A stretch of 64,000 bases of DNA from Luzula sylvatica (Eukaryota > Streptophyta > Magnoliopsida > Poales > Juncaceae), in contig OX326956.1 of assembly GCA_946800325.1 (NCBI GenBank), forward strand, positions 22,418,356 through 22,482,355, written 5' to 3'. Made by a program: the position numbers and the translations under genes. Of this stretch, positions 26,225-38,812 are shown one piece after another. The notes under the pieces were generated by a model, which saw only the letters and a list, made by a program, of their open reading frames with translations, did no database searches and had not been told where the DNA came from. Each line of letters starts with the position of its first letter. Within the stretch, counting starts at the first letter, position 1.

Positions 26225-29200
26225 GTTACACTTCAATTTTGACATTTTTTTTTAAAATATCATAATTGACTTTTTTGAAGGTGTTGGACTTCTGTTTTTG
26301 CATTTTTCAAAAAATTTGGAAAAAATTGAAATTTATGTATGTTAGTCTTCAATCACGGAGTATTCTGAGTACGGCATGAAAATTGATTATTTTGCTTGTA
26401 TTGCATTTCAATTTTAGCATTTTTTTTAAAATATAATAATTGAATTTTTTTTATGGTGTTAGACTTCTGTTTTAGCATTTTTAAGAATTTTTTGAAAAAA
26501 TTGAAACTTGTGTGTGCTGGTCTTCAATTACAGTGTATTTTGAGTACGACATGAAAATTGAGTGTTTTTCTTGTGTAACACTTCAATTTTAACATTTTTT
26601 GAAAAAATGTCATAATTGAATTTTTTGTAGGTGTTAGACTTCTGTGTTTGCATTTTTCAAAAAATTTGAAAAAAATTGAAATTTGTGTGTGTTAGTCTTC
26701 AATTACGGAGTATTATGAGTACGACATGAAAATTGAGTATTTTGGTTGTATGACATTTCAATTTTAACATTTTCAAAAATTATATAATAATTGAATTTTT
26801 TAAATGTGTTAGACTTCTGCTTTTTGCTTTTTAATAATTTTTTGAAAATATTGAAACTTGTGTGTGTTAGTCTTCAATTACAGAGTATTTTGAGTACGAC
26901 ATGAAAATTGAGTATTTTTCTTGTATACCACTTCAATTTTAACATTTTTGGAAAAAATATCAAAATTGAATTTTTTGAAGGGGTTAGTCTTCTGTTTTTG
27001 CATTTTTCAAAAATTTTGGAAAAAATTGAAATTTGTATATGTTGGTCTTCAATTACGGAGTATTTTGAGTACGACATGAAAATTGAGTACTTTTCTTGTA
27101 TTACATTTTAATTTTAACATTTTTAAAAAAATATAATAATTGAATTTTTCGAAGGTGTTAGACTTCAATTTTTGCATTTTTAAGAATTTTTTGAAAAAAA
27201 TGAAATTTGTGTGTGTTAGTCCTCAATTACGGAGTATTTTAAGTACGACATGAAAATTGAGTATTTTTATTGTGTTGCACTTCAATTTTAAGATTTTTTA
27301 AAAAAAAATCATAGTTGAATTTTTTTAAGGTGTTAGACTTCTGTTTTTGCATTTTTAAAAAATTTTGGAAAAAATTGAAATTTGTGTGTGTTAGTCTTCA
27401 ATTACGGAGTATTGTGAGTACGACATGAAATTTAGGTATTTTGATTGTATCACATTTCAATTTTAACATTTAAAAAAAATATATAATAATTGAATTTTTT
27501 GAAGGTGTTAGACTACTGCTTTTGCATTTTTAGGAATTTTTTGAAAAAATTGAAACTTGTGTGTGTTAGTATTCAATTACAGAGTATTTTGAGTACGACA
27601 TGAAAATTTAGTATTTTCCTTGTGTAACACTTAAATTTTAATAATTTTTGAAAAATTATCATAATTGATTTTTTTGAAGGTGTTAGACTTCTGTTTTTTG
27701 CATTTTTCGGAAATTTTGGAAAAAATTGAAATTTGTGTATGTTAGTCTGCAATTATGGATTATTTTGAGTACGACATGAAAATTGAGTATTTTGCTTGTA
27801 TGACATTTTAATATTAACATTTTTTTAAAATATATAATAATTGAACTTTTTGAAGGTGTTAGACTTCTTTTTTGCATTTTTGAGAATTTTTTGAAAAAAT
27901 TGAAACTTGTGGGTGTTAGTCTTCAATTACAGAGTATTTTGAGTACGACATGAAAATTGAGTGTTTTTCTTGTGTAACACTTCAATTTTAACATTTTTTT
28001 AAAAAATATCATAATTGAATTTTTTGAAGGTGTCAGACTTCTGTTTTTTGCATTTTTCAGAAAATTTGGAAAAAATTGAAATTTGTGTATGCTAGTCTTC
28101 AATTACAGAGTATTTTGAGTACGACACGAAAATTGAGTATTTTTCTTTTGTTGCACTTAAATTTCAACATTTTTTGAAAGAATATCGTGATTAAATTTTT
28201 CGAAGATGTTGTACTTCAATTTTTGCATTTTTAAGCATTTTTTGAAAAAAAAGAAATTTGTGTGTGTTAGTCCTCAATTACGGAGTATTTTGAGTACGAC
28301 ATGAAAATTGAGTATTTTTCTTGTATTACATTTTAATTTTAACATTTTTTATAAAATATAATAATTGAATTTTTCGAAGGTGTTACACTTCAATTTTTGC
28401 ATTTTTAAAAAATTTTTGAAAAAAATGAAATTTGTGTGTGTTAGTCCTCAATTACGGAATATTTTGAGTACGACATGAAAATTGAGTATTTTTATTGTGT
28501 TACACTTCAATTTTGACATTTTTTTTAAAAATATCATAATTGACTTTTTTGAAGGTGTTGGACTTCTGTTTTTGCATTTTTCAAAAAATTTGGAAAAAAT
28601 TGAAATTTATGTATGTTAGTCTTCAATCACGGAGTATTCTGAGTACGGCATGAAAATTGATTATTTTGCTTGTATTGCATTTCAATTTTAACATTTTTTT
28701 TAAAATATAATAATTGAATTTTTTTTATGGTGTTAGACTTCTGTTTTAGCATTTTTAAGAATTTTTTGATAAAATTGAAACTTGTGTGTGCTGGTCTTCA
28801 ATTACAGTGTATTTTGAGTACGACCTGAAAATTGAGTGTTTTTCTTGTGTAACACTTCAATTTTAACATTTTTTGAAAAAATGTCATAATTGAATTTTTT
28901 GTAGGTGTTAGACTTCTGTGTTTGCATTTTTCAAAAAATTTGAAAAAAATTGAAATTTGTGTGTGTTAGTCTTCAATTACGGAGTATTATGAGTACGACA
29001 TGAAAATTGAGTATTTTGGTTGTATGACATTTCAATTTTAACATTTTTAAAAATTATATAATAATTGAATTTTTTGAATGTGTTAGACTTCTGCTTTTTC
29101 CTTTTTAATAATTTTTTGAAAAAATTGAAACTTGTGTGTGTTAGTCTTCAATTACAGAGTATTTTGAGTACGACATGAAAATTGAGTATTTTTCTTGTAT

Positions 29201-31065
29201 AACACTTCAATTTTAACATTTTTTGAAAAAATATCAAAATTGAATTTTTTGAAGGGGTTAGTCTTCTGTTTTTGCATTTTTCAAAAATTTTGGAAAAAAT
29301 TGAAATTTGTATATGTTGGTCTTCAATTACGGAGTATTTTGAGTACGACATGAAAATTGAGTACTTTTCTTGTATTACATTTTAATTTTAACATTTTAAA
29401 AAAAATATAATAATTGAATTTTTCGAAGGTGTTAGACTTCAATTTTTGCATTTTTAAGAATTTTTTGAAAAAAATGAAATTTGTGTGTGTTAGTCCTCAA
29501 TTACGGAGTATTTTAAGTACGACATGAAAATTGAGTATTTTTATTGTGTTACACTTCAATTTTAAGATTTTTTAAAAAAAATCATAGTTGAATTTTTTGA
29601 AGGTGTTAGACTTCTGTTTTTGCATTTTTAAAAAATTTTGGAAAAAATTGAAATTTGTGTGTGTTAGTCTTCAATTACGGAGTATTGTGAGTATGACATG
29701 AAATTTAGGTATTTTGATTGTATCACATTTCAATTTTAACATTTAAATAAAATATATAATAATTGAATTTTTTGAAGGTGTTACACTACTGTTTTTGCAT
29801 TTTTGGGAATTTTTTGAAAAAATTGAAACTTGTGTGTGTTAGTATTCAATTACAGAGTATTTTGAGTACGACATGAAAATTTAGTATTTTCCTTGTGTAA
29901 CACTTAAATTTTAATAATTTTTGAAAAATTATCATAATTGATTTTTTTGAAGGTGTTAGACTTCTGTTTTTTGCATTTATCAGAAATTTTGGAAAAAATT
30001 GAAATTTGTGTATGTTAGTCTTCAATTATGGATTATTTTGAGTACGACATGAAAATTGAGTATTTTGCTTGTATGACATTTTAATTTTAACATTTTTTTA
30101 AAATATATAATAATTGAATTTTTTGAAGGTGTTAGACTTCTTTTTTGCATTTTTGAGAATTTTTTGAAAAAATTGAAACTTGTGGGAGTTAGTCTTCAAT
30201 TACAGAGTATTTTGAGTACGACATGAAAATTGAGTGTTTTTCTTGTGTAACACTTCAATTTTAACATTTTTTTAAAAAATATCATAATTGAATTTTTTGA
30301 AGATGTTAGACTTCTGTTTTTTGCATTTTTCAGAAAATTTGGAAAAAATTGAAATTTGTGTATGTTAGTCTTCAATTACAGAGTATTTTGAGTACGACAC
30401 GAAAATTGAGTATTTTTCTTTTGTTGCACTTAAATTTCAACATTTTTTGAAAGAATATCGTGATTAAATGTTTCGAAAATGTTGTACTTCAATTTTTGCA
30501 TTTTTAAGCATTTTTTGAAAAAAAAGAAATTTGTGTGTGTTAGTCCTCAATTACGGAGTATTTTGAGTACGACATGAAAATTGAGTCTTTTTCTTGTATT
30601 ACATTTTAATTTTAACATTTTTTATAAAATATAATAATTGAATTTTTCGAAGGTGTTACACTTCAATTTTTGCATTTTTAAAAAATTTTTGAAAAAAATG
30701 AAATTTGTGTGTGTTAGTCCTCAATTACGGAATATTTTGAGTACGACATGAAAATTGAGTATTTTTATTGTGTTACACTTCAATTTTGACATTTTTTTTA
30801 AAAATATCATAATTGACTTTTTTGAAGGTGTTGGACTTCTATTTTTGCATTTTTCAAAAAATTTGGAAAAAATTGAAATTTATGTATGTTAGTCTTCAAT
30901 CACGGAGTATTCTGAGTACGGCATGAAAATTGATTATTTTGCTTGTATTGCATATCAATTTTAACATTTTTTTAAAAATATAATAATTGAATTTTTTTTA
31001 TGGTGTTAGACTTCTGTTTTAGCATTTTTAAGAATTTTTTGAAAAAATTGAAACTTGTGTGTGCT

Positions 31066-31260
31066 GGTCTTCGATTACAGTGTATTTTGAGTACGACATG
31101 AAAATTGAGTGTTTTTCTTGTGTAACACTTCAATTTTAACATTTTTTGAAAAAATATCAAAATTGAATCTTTTGAAGGGGTTAGTCTTTTGTTTTTGCAT
31201 TTTTCAAAAATTTTGGAAAAAATTGAAATTTCTATATGTTGGTCTTCAATTACGGAGTAT
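31066..31260 (+). repeat. m12/m1 chimeric monomer (two-monomer loss), copy 1
   Basis: The monomer begins as m12 (TTACAGTGTATTTTG, GAGTGTTTTTCTTGTG) and continues as m1 (TATCAAAATTGAA, GAAGGGGTTAG). The switch lies in the shared stretch AACATTTTTTGAAAAAAT. The m12 remainder, m13 and start of m1 are gone, giving an 11-monomer unit of 1924 bp. Confidence 0.88.
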
Positions 31261-32064
31261 TTTGAGTACGACATGAAAATTGAGTACTTTTCTTGTATTA
31301 CATTTTAATTTTAACATTTAAAAAAAAATATAATAATTGAATTTTTCGAAGGTGTTAGACTTCAATTTTTGCATTTTTAAGAATTTTTTGAAAAAAATGA
31401 AATTTGTATGTGTTAGTCCTCAATTACGGAGTATTTTAAGTACGACATGAAAATTGAGTATTTTTATTGTGTTACACTTCAATTTTAAGATTTTTTAAAA
31501 AAAATCATAGTTGAATTTTTTAAAGGTGTTAGACTTCTGTTTTTGCATTTTTAAAAAATTTTGGAAAAAATTGAAATTTGTGTGTGTTAGTCTTCAATTA
31601 CGGAGTATTGTGAGTATGACATGAAATTTAGGTATTTTGATTGTATCACATTTCAATTTTAACATTTAAAAAAAATATATAATAATTGAATTTTTTGAAG
31701 GTGTTAGACTACTGTTTTTGCATTTTTGGGAATTTTTTGAAAAAATTGAAACTTGTGTGTGTTAGTATTCAATTACAGAGTATTTTGAGTACGACATGAA
31801 AATTTAGTATTTTCCTTGTGTAACACTTAAATTTTAATAATTTTTGAAAAATTATAATAATTGATTTTTTTGAAGGTGTTAGACTTCTGTTTTTTGCATT
31901 TTTCAGAAATTTTGGAAAAAATTGTAATTTGTGTATGTTAATATTCAATTATGGATTATTTTGAGTACGACATGAAAATTGAGTATTTTGCTTGTATGAC
32001 ATTTTAATTTTAACATTTTTTTAAAATATATAATAATTGAATTTTTTGAAGGTGTTAGACTTCG

Positions 32065-35000
32065 TTTTTGCATTTTTGAGAATTTTTTGAAAAAATTGAA
32101 ACTTGTGGGTGTTAGTCTTCAATTACAGAGTATTTTGAGTACGACATGAAAATTGAGTGTTTTTCTTGTGTAACACTTCAATTTTAACATTTTTTAAAAA
32201 AAATATCATAATTGAATTTTTTGAAGGTGTTAGACTTCTGTTTTTTGCATTTTTCAGAAAATTTGGAAAAAATTGAAATTTGTGTATGTTAGTCTTCAAT
32301 TACAGAGTATTTTGAGTACGACACGAAAATTGAGTATTTTTCTTTTGTTGCACTTAAATTTCAACATTTTTTGAAAGAATATCGTGATTAAATTTTTCGA
32401 AGATGTTGTACTTCAATTTTTGCATTTTTAAGCATTTTTTGAAAAAAAAGAAATTTGTGTGTGTTAGTCCTCAATTACGGAGTATTTTGAGTACGACATG
32501 AAAATTGAGTATTTTTCTTGTATTACATTTTAATTTTAACATTTTTTATAAAATATAATAATTGAATTTTTCGAAGGTGTTACACTTCAATTTTTGCATT
32601 TTTAAAAAATTTTTGAAAAAAATGAAATTTGTGTGTGTTAGTCCTCTATTACGGAATATTTTGAGTACGACATGAAAATTGAGTATTTTTATTGTGTTAC
32701 ACTTCAATTTTGACATTTTTTTTTAAAATATCATAATTGACTTTTTTGAAGGTGTTGGACTTCTGTTTTTGCATTTTTCAAAAAATTTGGAAAAAATTGA
32801 AATTTATGTATGTTAGTCTTCAATCACGGAGTATTCTGAGTACGGCATGAAAATTGATTATTTTGCTTGTATTGCATTTCAATTTTAGCATTTTTTTTAA
32901 AATATAATAATTGAATTTTTTTTATGGTGTTAGACTTCTGTTTTAGCATTTTTAAGAATTTTTTGAAAAAATTGAAACTTGTGTGTGCTGGTCTTCAATT
33001 ACAGTGTATTTTGAGTACGACATGAAAATTGAGTGTTTTTCTTGTGTAACACTTCAATTTTAACATTTTTTGAAAAAATGTCATAATTGAATTTTTTGTA
33101 GGTGTTAGACTTCTGTGTTTGCATTTTTCAAAAAATTTGAAAAAAATTGAAATTTGTGTGTGTTAGTCTTCAATTACGGAGTATTATGAGTACGACATGA
33201 AAATTGAGTATTTTGGTTGTATGACATTTCAATTTTAACATTTTCAAAAATTATATAATAATTGAATTTTTTAAATGTGTTAGACTTCTGCTTTTTGCTT
33301 TTTAATAATTTTTTGAAAATATTGAAACTTGTGTGTGTTAGTCTTCAATTACAGAGTATTTTGAGTACGACATGAAAATTGAGTATTTTTCTTGTATACC
33401 ACTTCAATTTTAACATTTTTGGAAAAAATATCAAAATTGAATTTTTTGAAGGGGTTAGTCTTCTGTTTTTGCATTTTTCAAAAATTTTGGAAAAAATTGA
33501 AATTTGTATATGTTGGTCTTCAATTACGGAGTATTTTGAGTACGACATGAAAATTGAGTACTTTTCTTGTATTACATTTTAATTTTAACATTTTTAAAAA
33601 AATATAATAATTGAATTTTTCGAAGGTGTTAGACTTCAATTTTTGCATTTTTAAGAATTTTTTGAAAAAAATGAAATTTGTGTGTGTTAGTCCTCAATTA
33701 CGGAGTATTTTAAGTACGACATGAAAATTGAGTATTTTTATTGTGTTGCACTTCAATTTTAAGATTTTTTAAAAAAAAATCATAGTTGAATTTTTTTAAG
33801 GTGTTAGACTTCTGTTTTTGCATTTTTAAAAAATTTTGGAAAAAATTGAAATTTGTGTGTGTTAGTCTTCAATTACGGAGTATTGTGAGTACGACATGAA
33901 ATTTAGGTATTTTGATTGTATCACATTTCAATTTTAACATTTAAAAAAAATATATAATAATTGAATTTTTTGAAGGTGTTAGACTACTGCTTTTGCATTT
34001 TTAGGAATTTTTTGAAAAAATTGAAACTTGTGTGTGTTAGTATTCAATTACAGAGTATTTTGAGTACGACATGAAAATTTAGTATTTTCCTTGTGTAACA
34101 CTTAAATTTTAATAATTTTTGAAAAATTATCATAATTGATTTTTTTGAAGGTGTTAGACTTCTGTTTTTTGCATTTTTCGGAAATTTTGGAAAAAATTGA
34201 AATTTGTGTATGTTAGTCTGCAATTATGGATTATTTTGAGTACGACATGAAAATTGAGTATTTTGCTTGTATGACATTTTAATATTAACATTTTTTTAAA
34301 ATATATAATAATTGAACTTTTTGAAGGTGTTAGACTTCTTTTTTGCATTTTTGAGAATTTTTTGAAAAAATTGAAACTTGTGGGTGTTAGTCTTCAATTA
34401 CAGAGTATTTTGAGTACGACATGAAAATTGAGTGTTTTTCTTGTGTAACACTTCAATTTTAACATTTTTTTAAAAAATATCATAATTGAATTTTTTGAAG
34501 GTGTCAGACTTCTGTTTTTTGCATTTTTCAGAAAATTTGGAAAAAATTGAAATTTGTGTATGCTAGTCTTCAATTACAGAGTATTTTGAGTACGACACGA
34601 AAATTGAGTATTTTTCTTTTGTTGCACTTAAATTTCAACATTTTTTGAAAGAATATCGTGATTAAATTTTTCGAAGATGTTGTACTTCAATTTTAGCATT
34701 TTTAAGCATTTTTTGAAAAAAAAGAAATTTGTGTGTGTTAGTCCTTAATTACGGAGTATTTTGAGTACGACATGAAAATTGAGTATTTTTCTTGTATTAC
34801 ATTTTAATTTTAACATTTTTTATAAAATATAATAATTGAATTTTTCGAAGGTGTTACACTTCAATTTTTGCATTTTTAAAAAATTTTTGAAAAAAATGAA
34901 ATTTGTGTGTGTTAGTCCTCAATTACGGAATATTTTGAGTACGACATGAAAATTGAGTATTTTTATTGTGTTACACTTCAATTTTGACATTTTTTTTAAA

Positions 35001-38000
35001 AATATCATAATTGACTTTTTTGAAGGTGTTGGACTTCTGTTTTTGCATTTTTCAAAAAATTTGGAAAAAATTGAAATTTATGTATGTTAGTCTTCAATCA
35101 CGGAGTATTCTGAGTACGGCATGAAAATTGATTATTTTGCTTGTATTGCATTTCAATTTTAACATTTTTTTTAAAATATAATAATTGAATTTTTTTTATG
35201 GTGTTAGACTTCTGTTTTAGCATTTTTAAGAATTTTTTGATAAAATTGAAACTTGTGTGTGCTGGTCTTCAATTACAGTGTATTTTGAGTACGACCTGAA
35301 AATTGAGTGTTTTTCTTGTGTAACACTTCAATTTTAACATTTTTTGAAAAAATGTCATAATTGAATTTTTTGTAGGTGTTAGACTTCTGTGTTTGCATTT
35401 TTCAAAAAATTTGAAAAAAATTGAAATTTGTGTGTGTTAGTCTTCAATTACGGAGTATTATGAGTACGACATGAAAATTGAGTATTTTGGTTGTATGACA
35501 TTTCAATTTTAACATTTTTAAAAATTATATAATAATTGAATTTTTTGAATGTGTTAGACTTCTGCTTTTTCCTTTTTAATAATTTTTTGAAAAAATTGAA
35601 ACTTGTGTGTGTTAGTCTTCAATTACAGAGTATTTTGAGTACGACATGAAAATTGAGTATTTTTCTTGTATAACACTTCAATTTTAACATTTTTTGAAAA
35701 AATATCAAAATTGAATTTTTTGAAGGGGTTAGTCTTCTGTTTTTGCATTTTTCAAAAATTTTGGAAAAAATTGAAATTTGTATATGTTGGTCTTCAATTA
35801 CGGAGTATTTTGAGTACGACATGAAAATTGAGTACTTTTCTTGTATTACATTTTAATTTTAACATTTTTAAAAAAATATAATAATTGAATTTTTCGAAGG
35901 TGTTAGACTTCAATTTTTGCATTTTTAAGAATTTTTTGAAAAAAATGAAATTTGTGTGTGTTAGTCCTCAATTACGGAGTATTTTAAGTACGACATGAAA
36001 ATTGAGTATTTTTATTGTGTTACACTTCAATTTTAAGATTTTTTAAAAAAAATCATAGTTGAATTTTTTGAAGGTGTTAGACTTCTGTTTTTGCATTTTT
36101 AAAAAATTTTGGAAAAAATTGAAATTTGTGTGTGTTAGTCTTCAATTACGGAGTATTGTGAGTATGACATGAAATTTAGGTATTTTGATTGTATCACATT
36201 TCAATTTTAACATTTAAATAAAATATATAATAATTGAATTTTTTGAAGGTGTTACACTACTGTTTTTGCATTTTTGGGAATTTTTTGAAAAAATTGAAAC
36301 TTGTGTGTGTTAGTATTCAATTACAGAGTATTTTGAGTACGACATGAAAATTTAGTATTTTCCTTGTGTAACACTTAAATTTTAATAATTTTTGAAAAAT
36401 TATCATAATTGATTTTTTTGAAGGTGTTAGACTTCTGTTTTTTGCATTTATCAGAAATTTTGGAAAAAATTGAAATTTGTGTATGTTAGTCTTCAATTAT
36501 GGATTATTTTGAGTACGACATGAAAATTGAGTATTTTGCTTGTATGACATTTTAATTTTAACATTTTTTTAAAATATATAATAATTGAATTTTTTGAAGG
36601 TGTTAGACTTCTTTTTTGCATTTTTGAGAATTTTTTGAAAAAATTGAAACTTGTGGGAGTTAGTCTTCAATTACAGAGTATTTTGAGTACGACATGAAAA
36701 TTGAGTGTTTTTCTTGTGTAACACTTCAATTTTAACATTTTTTTAAAAAATATCATAATTGAATTTTTTGAAGATGTTAGACTTCTGTTTTTTGCATTTT
36801 TCAGAAAATTTGGAAAAAATTGAAATTTGTGTATGTTAGTCTTCAATTACAGAGTATTTTGAGTACGACACGAAAATTGAGTATTTTTCTTTTGTTGCAC
36901 TTAAATTTCAACATTTTTTGAAAGAATATCGTGATTAAATGTTTCGAAAATGTTGTACTTCAATTTTTGCATTTTTAAGCATTTTTTGAAAAAAAAGAAA
37001 TTTGTGTGTGTTAGTCCTCAATTACGGAGTATTTTGAGTACGACATGAAAATTGAGTCTTTTTCTTGTATTACATTTTAATTTTAACATTTTTTATAAAA
37101 TATAATAATTGAATTTTTCGAAGGTGTTACACTTCAATTTTTGCATTTTTAAAAAATTTTTGAAAAAAATGAAATTTGTGTGTGTTAGTCCTCAATTACG
37201 GAATATTTTGAGTACGACATGAAAATTGAGTATTTTTATTGTGTTACACTTCAATTTTGACATTTTTTTTAAAAATATCATAATTGACTTTTTTGAAGGT
37301 GTTGGACTTCTATTTTTGCATTTTTCAAAAAATTTGGAAAAAATTGAAATTTATGTATGTTAGTCTTCAATCACGGAGTATTCTGAGTACGGCATGAAAA
37401 TTGATTATTTTGCTTGTATTGCATATCAATTTTAACATTTTTTTAAAAATATAATAATTGAATTTTTTTTATGGTGTTAGACTTCTGTTTTAGCATTTTT
37501 AAGAATTTTTTGAAAAAATTGAAACTTGTGTGTGCTGGTCTTCGATTACAGTGTATTTTGAGTACGACATGAAAATTGAGTGTTTTTCTTGTGTAACACT
37601 TCAATTTTAACATTTTTTGAAAAAATATCAAAATTGAATCTTTTGAAGGGGTTAGTCTTTTGTTTTTGCATTTTTCAAAAATTTTGGAAAAAATTGAAAT
37701 TTCTATATGTTGGTCTTCAATTACGGAGTATTTTGAGTACGACATGAAAATTGAGTACTTTTCTTGTATTACATTTTAATTTTAACATTTAAAAAAAAAT
37801 ATAATAATTGAATTTTTCGAAGGTGTTAGACTTCAATTTTTGCATTTTTAAGAATTTTTTGAAAAAAATGAAATTTGTATGTGTTAGTCCTCAATTACGG
37901 AGTATTTTAAGTACGACATGAAAATTGAGTATTTTTATTGTGTTACACTTCAATTTTAAGATTTTTTAAAAAAAATCATAGTTGAATTTTTTAAAGGTGT

Positions 38001-38535
38001 TAGACTTCTGTTTTTGCATTTTTAAAAAATTTTGGAAAAAATTGAAATTTGTGTGTGTTAGTCTTCAATTACGGAGTATTGTGAGTATGACATGAAATTT
38101 AGGTATTTTGATTGTATCACATTTCAATTTTAACATTTAAAAAAAATATATAATAATTGAATTTTTTGAAGGTGTTAGACTACTGTTTTTGCATTTTTGG
38201 GAATTTTTTGAAAAAATTGAAACTTGTGTGTGTTAGTATTCAATTACAGAGTATTTTGAGTACGACATGAAAATTTAGTATTTTCCTTGTGTAACACTTA
38301 AATTTTAATAATTTTTGAAAAATTATAATAATTGATTTTTTTGAAGGTGTTAGACTTCTGTTTTTTGCATTTTTCAGAAATTTTGGAAAAAATTGTAATT
38401 TGTGTATGTTAATATTCAATTATGGATTATTTTGAGTACGACATGAAAATTGAGTATTTTGCTTGTATGACATTTTAATTTTAACATTTTTTTAAAATAT
38501 ATAATAATTGAATTTTTTGAAGGTGTTAGACTTCG
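32065..38535 (+). repeat. 6471 bp super-repeat, copy 2
   Basis: Marker sites at 32342, 34616, 36889 and 38813 repeat the 2274, 2273, 1924 pattern. Only a handful of differences from copy 1 were seen by eye, such as TTTTAGCATT against TTTTTGCATT near 34693, GTCCTTAATT against GTCCTCAATT near 34743, and one A/T change in an A-run near 35867. The duplication is therefore recent, or an assembly artefact. Confidence 0.9.
37537..37731 (+). repeat. m12/m1 chimeric monomer, copy 2
   Basis: Same fusion as near 31.1 kb, 6471 bases later, including the shared private changes TTCGATTACAG and TTGAATCTTTTG. It was carried along by the super-repeat duplication. Confidence 0.88.
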
Positions 38536-38812
38536 TTTTTGCATTTTTGAGAATTTTTTGAAAAAATTGAAACTTGTGGGTGTTAGTCTTCAATTACAGA
38601 GTATTTTGAGTACGACATGAAAATTGAGTGTTTTTCTTGTGTAACACTTCAATTTTAACATTTTTTTAAAAAAATATCATAATTGAATTTTTTGAAGGTG
38701 TTAGACTTCTGTTTTTTGCATTTTTCAGAAAATTTGGAAAAAATTGAAATTTGTGTATGTTAGTCTTCAATTACAGAGTATTTTGAGTACGACACGAAAA
38801 TTGAGTATTTTT

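Larger units (their letters stand above)
25594..32064 (+). repeat. 6471 bp super-repeat, copy 1 (13+13+11 monomers)
   Basis: Marker CTTTTG sites at 25871, 28145, 30418 and 32342 give unit lengths 2274, 2273 and 1924, summing to 6471. Variants private to each subunit recur 6471 bases later, for example GTATACCACTTC near 26925/33396. The left edge was placed where the two copies stop matching (a T in one and a G at 32064 in the other); edges are +/-50 bp. Confidence 0.9.
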
